Assembly: GCA_946221495.1 (NCBI GenBank)
Contig: CAMIFA010000221.1
Coordinates: 1-5,858 of the forward strand
Origin: an uncultured cyanobacterium
GTDB taxonomy: Bacteria; Cyanobacteriota; Cyanobacteriia; Cyanobacteriales; Chroococcidiopsidaceae
Length of the DNA: 5,858 bases
Direction: 5' to 3'
Positions within the stretch are counted from its first letter, which is position 1. Each line of letters opens with the position of its first letter. Positions 1-5,746 of the stretch are shown piece by piece. The notes beneath the pieces were generated by a model. It was not told the origin of the DNA, did no database searches, and worked only from the letters and a program-made list of their open reading frames with translations. The translations under genes and the position numbers were made by a program.

Positions 1-28
1 GATACGCAAGATCTAACAACAGGCTTAG

Positions 29-466
29 TTAGGGTAGATATTTTTGGACTACACTCCACCCTGTTAGTGATACCCAAACTAACGCGATCAATAAAGTAAT
101 ATTCGTACCAACGTGGAGCGATCGCATCCAAGGACGCTTGGCACTAATTTGAGTAGCACTACCAGCTGAAAGTAAAACTAATCCTACTACGACTAATCCG
201 GCTGGCAAATGTGATGAATGACCTAATGAGCCAAAGTGACCTAAAGTACCAACAATGCCAATACCAAGCAGTAGCAGCACTAACAACACCAAACTGCCAC
301 CCATCATATAGTGCAGTGAACTCAACCAGCTAGGTCTGGCGCTATGTGTTTGCCTAGCTCTCAGTATCCAAATGCCCGTTACTCCTAATATTAAATAAGC
401 AAGCATAGCTAACCCCATTGACCAAGCAGCTATTTTCCACAACCAGAGAAATGAAGGTAAATTCAA
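29..466 (-). CDS. DUF4079-type four-helix membrane protein
   Basis: Predicted 145-residue integral membrane protein of unknown function. Four hydrophobic segments are visible at about residues 12-35, 51-75, 87-104 and 117-139, with short polar loops, and there is no separate signal peptide. Histidines lie in or next to helices 2, 3 and 4 (H52, H86, H118), with H77 and H83 in the loop between helices 2 and 3. From memory the motifs match the cyanobacterial DUF4079 family, which I recall being grouped with di-heme cytochrome b-like membrane proteins; heme binding is inference. The start is a TTG: an in-frame TAG lies 11 codons upstream and no ATG or GTG lies between, while the N-terminus MNLPSFLWLWK looks like that of family members. 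No strong Shine-Dalgarno is seen. It lies 158 bases downstream of the DUF1830 gene on the same strand, but a hairpin separates them, so it probably has its own promoter. Confidence 0.8.
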   Translation of the reverse strand: MNLPSFLWLWKIAAWSMGLAMLAYLILGVTGIWILRARQTHSARPSWLSSLHYMMGGSLVLLVLLLLGIGIVGTLGHFGSLGHSSHLPAGLVVVGLVLLSAGSATQISAKRPWMRSLHVGTNITLLIALVWVSLTGWSVVQKYLP

Positions 467-624
467 TTTAACTAACCCAACCCCAAACGCATTGCGCTAT
501 GTCCTCGATAGCTACCTTAGCGCTAAAGTGATTTGAGTTGTTGTCCTTCCTCGGAGAGAATTTAAAGTATTTTTAACAAACTTGGGTTGCTGAGGTTAGC
601 AACCCTAAAATTAATTCCATTTTC
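467..624. other. Intergenic gap between two minus-strand genes
   Basis: This gap holds the hairpin at 584-605 and, nearer the downstream gene, a 10-base perfect palindrome TTAGCGCTAA at 517-526. The palindrome could be an operator for the DUF4079-type gene, but no clear -35/-10 pair was found around it. No ORF is supported here. Confidence 0.5.
575..605 (-). terminator. Hairpin terminator after the DUF1830 gene
   Basis: A perfect 8-bp stem (arms GGGTTGCT at 584-591 and AGCAACCC at 598-605) encloses a 6-base loop, 19 bases after the DUF1830 stop codon. On the minus strand the stem is followed by AAGTTTGTT, a broken T-rich run. The stem is strong and well placed. The imperfect T-tract makes an intrinsic terminator likely but not certain. 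It would uncouple the DUF1830 gene from the DUF4079-type gene. Confidence 0.6.
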
Positions 625-981
625 TTAATCAACAGAGCTTAAAACAACTCCTGCTAAATTTTCTTGCCTTTGAGTGCTATTTTTATCGTTTGCTTCTTGA
701 GTCATTTCTAAAAAAGAATTACTATCCTCGTCTATACATAGGCGATCGCAGGGAATATTATCTGATAGCACAGCACTCGCCATCATCCCTGTATGAATCT
801 CTAAAATAGCTTCTGGAGGAGCTTCAAACACAAGGCGTTGTCCTGGAAACACAACCCGCTCAAAGTACCAATTAGGAATATGCGAGATTCGAGCTACCTG
901 AATCTTGCTTGTGGCATTAACATAGCAGCAGACAATGTGACCAGATTTGTCGGGTGGTAAGGGATCTATTATTTGAGCCAT
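625..981 (-). CDS. DUF1830 domain protein
   Basis: Small soluble protein of unknown function, 118 residues from the chosen start. The conserved core is at residues 15-60, with a CCYVN motif (C18, C19), the stretch IPNWYFERVVFPGQRL and an acidic end to the core. From memory this is the signature of DUF1830, a short cyanobacterial family. The tail from about residue 87 is polar, rich in E, N, Q and S, and probably disordered. Three in-frame starts exist: GTG at 1005, ATG at 996 and ATG at 981. I chose 981 because the protein then begins MAQIIDPLPP, as I recall for relatives, and because the upstream NtcA-type promoter would leave a leader of about 40 bases. None of the three has a good Shine-Dalgarno; the longest form would be 126 residues. 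No membrane segment or signal peptide is seen. It may be nitrogen-regulated if the promoter is real. Confidence 0.82.
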   Translation of the reverse strand: MAQIIDPLPPDKSGHIVCCYVNATSKIQVARISHIPNWYFERVVFPGQRLVFEAPPEAILEIHTGMMASAVLSDNIPCDRLCIDEDSNSFLEMTQEANDKNSTQRQENLAGVVLSSVD

Positions 982-1026
982 AACTGCGGATGACATTTGC
1001 GCCACAACTATAAATTTACAACCGTC

Positions 1027-1069
1027 ACCCTAACACTCAGCGATCCCCAGTTGCTGTAACTGCGACTAC
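1027..1069 (-). promoter_or_regulatory. Candidate NtcA-activated promoter for DUF1830 gene
   Basis: Read on the minus strand there is an exact GTA-N8-TAC (1069 to 1056), then 23 bases, then TAGGGT (1032 to 1027), which fits TA-N3-T. That is the layout of class II promoters activated by NtcA, the global nitrogen regulator of cyanobacteria: a GTAN8TAC box about 22 bases before the -10 box. Transcription would begin near 1020, some 40 bases before the ATG at 981. The GTAN8TAC match alone would occur by chance in roughly one in ten regions of this size; the matching -10 box makes it less likely to be accidental. Confidence 0.4.
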
Positions 1070-1284
1070 CAACTGGCTTTTACCGCATTATTTACCTCTA
1101 AAGGTATAGGACAGATTATTAAATTTCTGTTTAATTTGCCTTCTTTACGTAAAAGCATTATTGACTAATTGCAATTTTATGATTATGCATTAAGTCTCAA
1201 TTTAACTCAAGCCAACAATTTAAAATTTGAATAAATAAAAATTAATTACACGGCTAAATAAAGTTCAGTGTTATCGTAAAGTTA

Positions 1285-1303
1285 TATGAAAATCAATTTC
1301 ATA
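1285..1303. repeat. Perfect 7-bp inverted repeat, possible operator
   Basis: Arms TATGAAA (1285-1291) and TTTCATA (1297-1303) flank a 5-base spacer, in an AT-rich block about 150 bases before the radical SAM start codon. The dyad has the size of a dimeric regulator site. It matches no cyanobacterial regulator consensus that I can name, and in AT-rich DNA short dyads arise by chance. Confidence 0.3.
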
Positions 1304-1451
1304 AATTATATAGATAATACATACCTGCTTGAGTAATGCATATAGCATCATCCGATGTCTGTAAGTCTAAAACGCCATTTTAAGTAAGAACGCCTAAGAC
1401 AGTAGCCCTTGTTCAAATATTGAAACTAGATATTAAGTTAGAACAACCACG

Positions 1452-3026
1452 ATGGAAAACCGAATTCTTTACGTTCGCCTTCCCTGCAATCCAATTTTCC
1501 CGATTGGGGTTGTCTACCTAGCAGATCACGTCCACAAGTTATTCCCAGCTATCCAGCAACGCATCTTTGACTTGGGAACAGTACCGCCCCTAGATTTTGC
1601 CTCTGCCCTAGACACTTGCGTAGATGAATTTCAACCTACACTTCTGGTATTTTCTTGGCGGGATATTCAAATTTATGCCCCTGTGGGTGGCAGAGGTGGC
1701 AATCCACTTCAGAATGCCTTTGAGTTTTACTATGCCCGTAATCCATTCATTAAACTCCGAGGGGCATTAGGAGGACTGGGGTTAGCGGCTTCTTACTATA
1801 CAGAACTCTGGCGCAACCAGGGATTAATTAAACGCGGACTTAAACGCGCTCAAAAATATCATACTCATGCTCGTGCTGTCGTTGGTGGCGGCGCGGTAAG
1901 CGTATTCTATCAGCAGCTGGGCAACAAATTGCCAGTAGGAACAATTGTTTCTGTAGGCGAAGGCGAGACGCTGCTAGAAAAACTTTTACAAGGTAAAGAA
2001 TTTCGGGATGAGCGCTGTTATGTCGTGGGAGAAGACAAGCCACGCGATCGCTTGATCCACGAACAACCTACACCTCTAGAAAAAAGCGCCTGTAACTACG
2101 ACTATATCGAAAGTATTTGGACTGAATTTCAATACTACCTACACTCGTCAGATTTCTACGTCGGCGTTCAAACCAAGCGCGGCTGTCCCCATAACTGTTG
2201 CTACTGCATCTACACCGTTGTTGAAGGCAAGCAAGTACGGATTAACCCAGCTGATGAAGTCGTCGCGGAAATGCAACAACTCTACAACAGAGGCATTCGT
2301 AACTTTTGGTTCACCGATGCTCAATTTATCCCCGCGCGAAGATTTATTGACGATGCTATAGAACTGTTACAGAAAATTCTGGATGCTGGCATGACAGACA
2401 TCCACTGGGCAGCTTATATCCGCGCCGATAACCTCACCCCAGAGTTATCTGATCTGATGGTTAAAACTGGAATGAATTACTTTGAAATTGGGATAACTAG
2501 TGGCTCTCAAGAACTCGTGCGGAAAATGCGGATGGGCTATAATCTGCGAACAGTCTTAGAAAACTGCCGCGCTCTTAAAGCAGCTGGGTTCAATGACTTA
2601 GTTTCCGTAAATTACTCCTTCAACGTTATTGATGAACGTCCGGAAACGATTCGCCAAACGATCGCCTATCACCGAGAATTAGAAAAGATATTCGGAGCCG
2701 ACAAAGTAGAACCAGCGATTTTCTTCATCGGACTACAACCTCATACCCACCTAGAAGAATATGCCTTTAAAAACGGCATTCTTAACCAAGATTACGATCC
2801 GATGAGTTTAATGCCTTGGACAGCGAAAAAGTTACTCTGGAATCCAGAACCACTCGGTTCATTCTTTGGTGAAGTCTGCCTCCAAGCATGGCGACAAAAC
2901 CCCAACGACTTCGGACGTGAAGTAATGGACATTCTAGAAGCTAAACTCGGTTGCGCCGATCTAGAAGAAGCCCTTTGCGCCCCCATTCAAGAAACCAAAG
3001 AGAAACAACTAGTAACAGCCTCATAA
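1452..3026 (+). CDS. B12-domain radical SAM protein, BchE-like
   Basis: Predicted 524-residue cytoplasmic iron-sulfur enzyme. Residues 1-190 form a Rossmann-like region resembling the cobalamin-binding domain of BchE-type proteins, with a GGG turn at 145-147 and VGEGE at 168-172 as seen in that class. The cobalt-ligand motif DxHxxG is not visible. The radical SAM core follows: C245, C249 and C252 in CPHNCCYC form the CxxxCxxC that holds the [4Fe-4S] cluster cleaving S-adenosylmethionine. FWFTDAQF (285-292), YIRADNL (322-328) and EIGITSGSQ (345-353) look like the later strands of the TIM barrel. From memory, close cyanobacterial relatives are named 'photosystem II high light acclimation radical SAM protein'; the substrate is unknown to me. 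The ATG at 1452 is the first good start, with no clear Shine-Dalgarno. It appears to lead an operon with the DICT and pentapeptide genes. No frameshift or missing cluster cysteine is seen. Confidence 0.9.
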   Translation: MENRILYVRLPCNPIFPIGVVYLADHVHKLFPAIQQRIFDLGTVPPLDFASALDTCVDEFQPTLLVFSWRDIQIYAPVGGRGGNPLQNAFEFYYARNPFIKLRGALGGLGLAASYYTELWRNQGLIKRGLKRAQKYHTHARAVVGGGAVSVFYQQLGNKLPVGTIVSVGEGETLLEKLLQGKEFRDERCYVVGEDKPRDRLIHEQPTPLEKSACNYDYIESIWTEFQYYLHSSDFYVGVQTKRGCPHNCCYCIYTVVEGKQVRINPADEVVAEMQQLYNRGIRNFWFTDAQFIPARRFIDDAIELLQKILDAGMTDIHWAAYIRADNLTPELSDLMVKTGMNYFEIGITSGSQELVRKMRMGYNLRTVLENCRALKAAGFNDLVSVNYSFNVIDERPETIRQTIAYHRELEKIFGADKVEPAIFFIGLQPHTHLEEYAFKNGILNQDYDPMSLMPWTAKKLLWNPEPLGSFFGEVCLQAWRQNPNDFGREVMDILEAKLGCADLEEALCAPIQETKEKQLVTAS

Positions 3027-3083
3027 TCCTCTTTCCTTCTTCCCCTCTTTCCTCTGTGTCCTCTGCGTCTTTGCGGTTCGTTC
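3027..3083 (+). repeat. CTCTGYGTC-type interspersed repeat
   Basis: Directly after the radical SAM stop codon lies a pyrimidine-rich run (3027-3051), then imperfect 9-base tandem units CTCTGTGTC (3052-3060), CTCTGCGTC (3061-3069) and TTTGCGGTT (3070-3078), ending CGTT. I recognise this as a short sequence scattered through intergenic DNA of many cyanobacterial genomes, where its translation (LCVLCVFAVR) often appears in spurious ORFs. It fills most of the 71-base gap before the next gene. Its function is unknown; it could affect transcript processing or coupling between the two genes. Confidence 0.65.
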
Positions 3084-3097
3084 AATAAATCCAAACC

Positions 3098-4474
3098 ATG
3101 CTAGAAGGTTCCATCCTCCAACAATTAGCACTCGCTCACCCACCGGAGAAAAGACCCCTAAACTTCGGTGTTTACTACAAAAACACCTTAGTAGCCCTCT
3201 GCCACGCCCTAGAAGACTGTATCCTGACTTCTAACAGCGATCCGCTTGTCATTACAGCTTTCCAACGCGGTAAATGGTATCTCCAAGAAGCAGATAGATA
3301 TCATTCACTAGCACAAAAGTCAAGCAATGTGACGATCATGGCTGCCCCAGATACTGGCTTTGCGGAACACCCGACAAGTAAATTGCCTAATGTTATCTTA
3401 GTCGGGTTAGAGCCAACTGATCCAGTAGCGCAAGAGTGGCACTTGATGATTTTGTCCCCTAGCTATACAGCGATGGTATTGTGCCAAGAATTATCAGCAG
3501 CTGACTACGGGGTAGCTGGACAACCAACAGCAGATTTAGAACGCAAATTCTACGGATTTTGGACATTTGAACCAGCATTAGTCCAAGAAACAGTAGAAAT
3601 CGCGATCGCCCATATCAATACTTATAATCCAGAGCTAGCACAAGAACTAACATCCCAAGTTAAGGCGATTGCTGCTGCTACCCCAACTACCCAACCAGAC
3701 GACTTAGGTGACATTGTCTCGCGCGTTGTTGATTATCTCCAGCATAGTCAAGAGGATGTTAGCCATCTAGATATCTGTACTCAGCATCAAGCTTTAGATA
3801 ACAACTTAGTTTCCAACGAATTACAAGCCTTTCTGCGGCTAGCACAGCTACTTGATTTAGCCGACACAGAAAACCCAATGGCAGCAGCTGAAATTGCCGC
3901 TTTGGCAGAAACAATGGGACAGCTGCTTGATTTACCAGCTTGGCAATTGAAGCGATTACGGCTGGCTGGTTTACTCCACCGCATTGCTCCGGCAACTGTG
4001 AGTGTTCAGTATGGAGAAGCACCTAGCTGTCCTTTAGTGCCAGCAGCACAAGTGTTGCGAACTATGCCGAGAACGCGGGCGATCGCTCAGATTATTACTC
4101 ACCAAAATGAATGGTGGAATGGGAACGGTGAGCCAGCAGGTTTAACGGCAGTGGAAATTCCCTTAGAATCAAGAATTTTAGGCTTGGTTACAGCTTTTAA
4201 ACAGCGTTTAGCTAAGTTACAAGCATCTAGTCATAGCAGTGTAGAGGCAATGCCTGAGGCACTAAATCAGGTGTTAACAGAATTTAAGAGTGAGTCTGGC
4301 GATCGCTGGGAACCCAAATTAGTTGATACTTTAGAACTTTTAATTATGGGTTTACAACAAGGCTTAAGCCTGACAGTTACATCACCGAAGATAAGTGCTG
4401 GAATGTGGCTAATTGATGCTCCAACAGGTATTGATGCCCAAATTAGTAAGGATAAGATTAGGAGTGAGGCGTGA
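3098..4474 (+). CDS. DICT sensor fused to degenerate HD-GYP-like domain
   Basis: Predicted 458-residue soluble signalling protein. Residues 1-185 fit the DICT sensory domain, with NFGVYYKNTLVALCHALED (22-40), ITAFQRGKWYLQEADRY (52-68), a loop rich in P, G and D, and the conserved block YGFWTFEP (152-159). I recall DICT being defined from diguanylate cyclases and two-component proteins and proposed to sense light-related signals. A linker of about 190-235 leads to an all-helical region, 240-425, that aligns by eye with HD-GYP phosphohydrolases. The motifs there are altered: LHDIGK reads LHRIAP (293-298), GYP reads GEP (344-346), and the late metal aspartate block reads VTAFKQ (364-369). It is therefore probably not a working cyclic-di-GMP phosphodiesterase, and may instead bind a ligand or a partner. 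The ATG at 3098 has no visible Shine-Dalgarno. The stop overlaps the next start by 4 bases, so it is translationally coupled to the pentapeptide gene. Confidence 0.85.
   Translation: MLEGSILQQLALAHPPEKRPLNFGVYYKNTLVALCHALEDCILTSNSDPLVITAFQRGKWYLQEADRYHSLAQKSSNVTIMAAPDTGFAEHPTSKLPNVILVGLEPTDPVAQEWHLMILSPSYTAMVLCQELSAADYGVAGQPTADLERKFYGFWTFEPALVQETVEIAIAHINTYNPELAQELTSQVKAIAAATPTTQPDDLGDIVSRVVDYLQHSQEDVSHLDICTQHQALDNNLVSNELQAFLRLAQLLDLADTENPMAAAEIAALAETMGQLLDLPAWQLKRLRLAGLLHRIAPATVSVQYGEAPSCPLVPAAQVLRTMPRTRAIAQIITHQNEWWNGNGEPAGLTAVEIPLESRILGLVTAFKQRLAKLQASSHSSVEAMPEALNQVLTEFKSESGDRWEPKLVDTLELLIMGLQQGLSLTVTSPKISAGMWLIDAPTGIDAQISKDKIRSEA
4461..4474 (+). promoter_or_regulatory. RBS and GTGA overlap coupling two genes
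   Basis: GGAG at 4461-4464 lies 6 bases before the GTG at 4471, and the GTGA shares its bases with the TGA stop of the upstream gene (4472-4474). This is a classic translational coupling arrangement. It favours the GTG over the in-frame ATG at 4498, which is preceded only by a CAG-rich stretch with no GGAG. Confidence 0.7.
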
Positions 4475-5136
4475 GCGGGACAAGACAGCAGCAGAGCATG
4501 GATATTGGTGCTATTCGAGCCGGAAAACTTAAACAGCTACCAGGAGTAAATCTTGAAGATCAAGACCTTTCAGGCATTGATCTTTGTGGAATTAATTTAG
4601 CTGGAGCAACCCTAGTTGGCGCTAATTTTTCTGGCTCTAAGCTCGAAAGAGCGCGTTTAGACGGAGCTAATCTTTTGGGTAGCCAGTTACTAGCTGCTGA
4701 CTTACGAGCAAATTTGCTCGGAGCTAATCTGATGCAAGCGGATTTAACTGGGGCGGATCTGCGCGGTAGCAACTTGCGGGGTGCTAACTTAATGGGCGCT
4801 AAATTGTCGCAAGCGTCTTTTGCAGGTGCTTTTTTAAGTGGCGCAAACTTAATGAGCGTTAACTTACAAGGCGTAGACTTACGTGGTGCTGATCTGCGGG
4901 GAGTTAATCTTAGTGGCGCAAATTTGCAAGGAGCGAATTTAAGTCAGGCGGATCTGCAAGGGGCATTATTACAAGCAGCTAATTTAGAAGAAGCAGACTT
5001 ACGGAGTGCAAATCTAGCAGGTGCAAACTTGACAGAAGCTAATCTTTTGTGTGCTGAATTGGCAGGTGCTAACTTAACTGGCGTTAACCTTACTGGTGCT
5101 TGTTTAGTCGGTACATCTATAGATGCAACAGCTTAA
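4471..5136 (+). CDS. Pentapeptide-repeat beta-helix protein
   Basis: Predicted 221-residue soluble protein built almost wholly of A(N/D)LXX repeats. The central hydrophobic residue (nearly always L) recurs every five residues from L28 to L78, then again from L82 to I217, about 39 repeats in all. Such proteins fold as a right-handed quadrilateral beta-helix. A non-repeat cap of about 25 residues (MDIGAIRAGKLKQLPG, 10-25) precedes it. The helix register slips by one residue at 78-82, where the spacing is four. No signal peptide, membrane segment or enzymatic domain is seen, so a scaffold or partner-binding role is inferred. Members of the wider family include DNA-gyrase-binding proteins (Qnr, MfpA), but nothing here indicates that role. 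The GTG start is supported by GGAG six bases upstream and the 4-base overlap with the DICT gene. Starting at the ATG at 4498 would remove nine residues. Confidence 0.93.
   Translation: MSGTRQQQSMDIGAIRAGKLKQLPGVNLEDQDLSGIDLCGINLAGATLVGANFSGSKLERARLDGANLLGSQLLAADLRANLLGANLMQADLTGADLRGSNLRGANLMGAKLSQASFAGAFLSGANLMSVNLQGVDLRGADLRGVNLSGANLQGANLSQADLQGALLQAANLEEADLRSANLAGANLTEANLLCAELAGANLTGVNLTGACLVGTSIDATA
4549..5124 (+). repeat. 15-base periodic coding repeat
   Basis: The pentapeptide region is a degenerate DNA tandem array with a 15-base unit resembling GGTGCTAACTTANNN. Copies differ at third positions, so the array is old and kept by protein-level selection rather than recently expanded. The period drops to 12 bases once, at 4702-4713. 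Confidence 0.8.
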
Positions 5137-5174
5137 ACAAAGTAGGAGCAACGGGCGATCGCGCCTAACAGTAG
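5137..5174. terminator. Short gap between convergent genes, weak hairpin
   Basis: Only 38 bases separate the stops of the pentapeptide gene and the minus-strand 85-residue gene. GGCG (5154-5157) and CGCC (5162-5165) can pair around a 4-base loop, and the GCGATCGC HIP1 site overlaps them. The stem is short and has no T-run on either side, so a terminator here is only a guess. Confidence 0.2.
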
Positions 5175-5432
5175 TTATTGAACTTTGAATGGCGCTGTCT
5201 GACTATTCCGACGCTGCATTAAAAAATTGTTGGTATATTCTTCGTCAAAAATTTGTCGTCCTAATGCCAGCGCTTCTTGCCTCTCTTTGTCAGTCATATA
5301 ATCGTCACCTTTGCGTCCACTTGGAGTGGTAAGAGGATCTCCCCCAGCTTCTAAGTATCGCTGACGTGCGATCGCCAGCAATTCTAACATTATCTGTGCT
5401 TGCTGCTGTTTAAGGCTATTAGGTTGCGTCAT
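5175..5432 (-). CDS. Hypothetical 85-residue protein
   Basis: I do not recognise this protein. It is small, polar and probably mostly helical: residues 7-29 (SLKQQ to RYLEA) and 47-70 (TDKERQEALALGRQIFDEE onward) look amphipathic, joined by a Gly/Pro/Ser turn (30-45, GGDPLTTPSGRKGDD). No cysteine, signal peptide or membrane segment is present. The ATG at 5432 is well supported by GGAGAA (5446 to 5441 on this strand) 8 bases upstream. It follows the stop of the 57-residue gene by 2 bases, so the two are surely co-transcribed and probably translationally coupled. A HIP1 site lies inside the gene (5368-5375). It is likely real, given the good ribosome site and protein-like composition. Confidence 0.72.
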   Translation of the reverse strand: MTQPNSLKQQQAQIMLELLAIARQRYLEAGGDPLTTPSGRKGDDYMTDKERQEALALGRQIFDEEYTNNFLMQRRNSQTAPFKVQ

Positions 5433-5434
5433 AT

Positions 5435-5608
5435 TTAGTCTTCTCCAAAAATTACAACCTCGCCCGCCAATATTGATGCTAACGGTAAAACGGTACTAGG
5501 AGTTTGGATGTGCCAATACCCTGTATCTTCATCATAGAGTCTCCAAATCAGTAAATTCAAAGTTTCTAGGGCATTGATTACTAAGTATTGCGCTTCAGTT
5601 GGTTCCAC
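5435..5608 (-). CDS. Small ORF, 57 residues, GTG start
   Basis: Short ORF that is easily missed because it has no ATG. It starts GTG at 5608 (VEPTEAQYLVINALETL at the N-terminus) and ends TAA at 5435. An in-frame TAG at 5617-5615 lies just three codons upstream, so the start cannot be much earlier. The product is protein-like: an amphipathic helix at about 4-24, a WRLYDEDTGYWHI segment (22-34) and a hydrophobic beta-like C-terminal half ending EVVIFGED. I do not recognise a family. The Shine-Dalgarno is weak (AAAG about 13 bases upstream). Its stop is 2 bases from the ATG of the 85-residue gene, and that gene's GGAGAA lies within its last codons, as in a coupled pair. It could also be the 3' remnant of a longer gene. 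Confidence 0.6.
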   Translation of the reverse strand: MEPTEAQYLVINALETLNLLIWRLYDEDTGYWHIQTPSTVLPLASILAGEVVIFGED

Positions 5609-5655
5609 AAGTTGCTATGTCTTTAAGCCAATACTGATCTTATTAGAGGGCGATC

Positions 5656-5685
5656 ACAATACTGCTTGCTCTTTTGTAAATCCAA
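5656..5685 (-). promoter_or_regulatory. Weak candidate promoter for the small-gene pair
   Basis: On the minus strand TTGGAT (5685-5680) and TATTGT (5661-5656) are 18 bases apart, giving a start near 5649 and a leader of about 40 bases to the GTG at 5608. Both boxes are poor matches to the sigma-70 consensus; position is the main support. Confidence 0.22.
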
Positions 5686-5746
5686 TACTTATACTCATTA
5701 GCGATTAGCAGCTTGCATTTAATCAGCAAATTAAAAAATCAATTAA

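Larger units (their letters stand above)
982..1451. other. Divergent intergenic region, 470 bases
   Basis: This AT-rich stretch separates the minus-strand DUF1830 gene from the plus-strand radical SAM gene. No ORF with coding character is seen in it. It contains the NtcA-type pattern at 1027-1069, a palindrome TTTACGTAAA at 1144-1153, and an inverted repeat at 1285-1303. For the plus-strand gene only a weak promoter guess could be made (TTGTTC at 1409-1414, 16 bases, TATTAA at 1431-1436), and it would give a leader of about 10 bases. The true promoter may lie further upstream, for example in the AT-rich block 1285-1320. Confidence 0.6.

Noticed and set aside
1144..1153. Palindrome TTTACGTAAA
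   Set aside because: A 10-base palindrome in AT-rich DNA with no positional or consensus support for a regulator.
1270..1286. Possible HLR1 (RpaB) high-light element, GTTATC then GTTATA
   Set aside because: The repeats are 11 bases apart rather than the expected 10 and lack the ACA core, so the match is too poor despite the attractive link to high light.
1409..1436. TTGTTC-N16-TATTAA as a promoter for the radical SAM gene
   Set aside because: Both boxes are weak and the transcript would start about 9 bases before the ATG; mentioned under the intergenic region only.
1840..2043. Minus-strand 67-codon ORF inside the radical SAM gene
   Set aside because: Lies within a conserved coding frame, with a product of unlikely composition (rich in Arg, His and Leu) and no supporting signals.
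2792..2986. Minus-strand 64-codon ORF at the 3' end of the radical SAM gene
   Set aside because: Opposite a convincing gene and without a start signal; treated as a shadow.
3759..4022. Two overlapping minus-strand ORFs (87 and 65 codons) inside the DICT gene
   Set aside because: They lie opposite a well-supported coding frame, have no ribosome site, and no recognisable protein features.
4560..4772. Minus-strand 70-codon ORF inside the pentapeptide gene
   Set aside because: It is the antisense of the 15-base repeat and gives a periodic, Ala/Pro/Ser/Lys-rich product, a usual artefact of pentapeptide genes.
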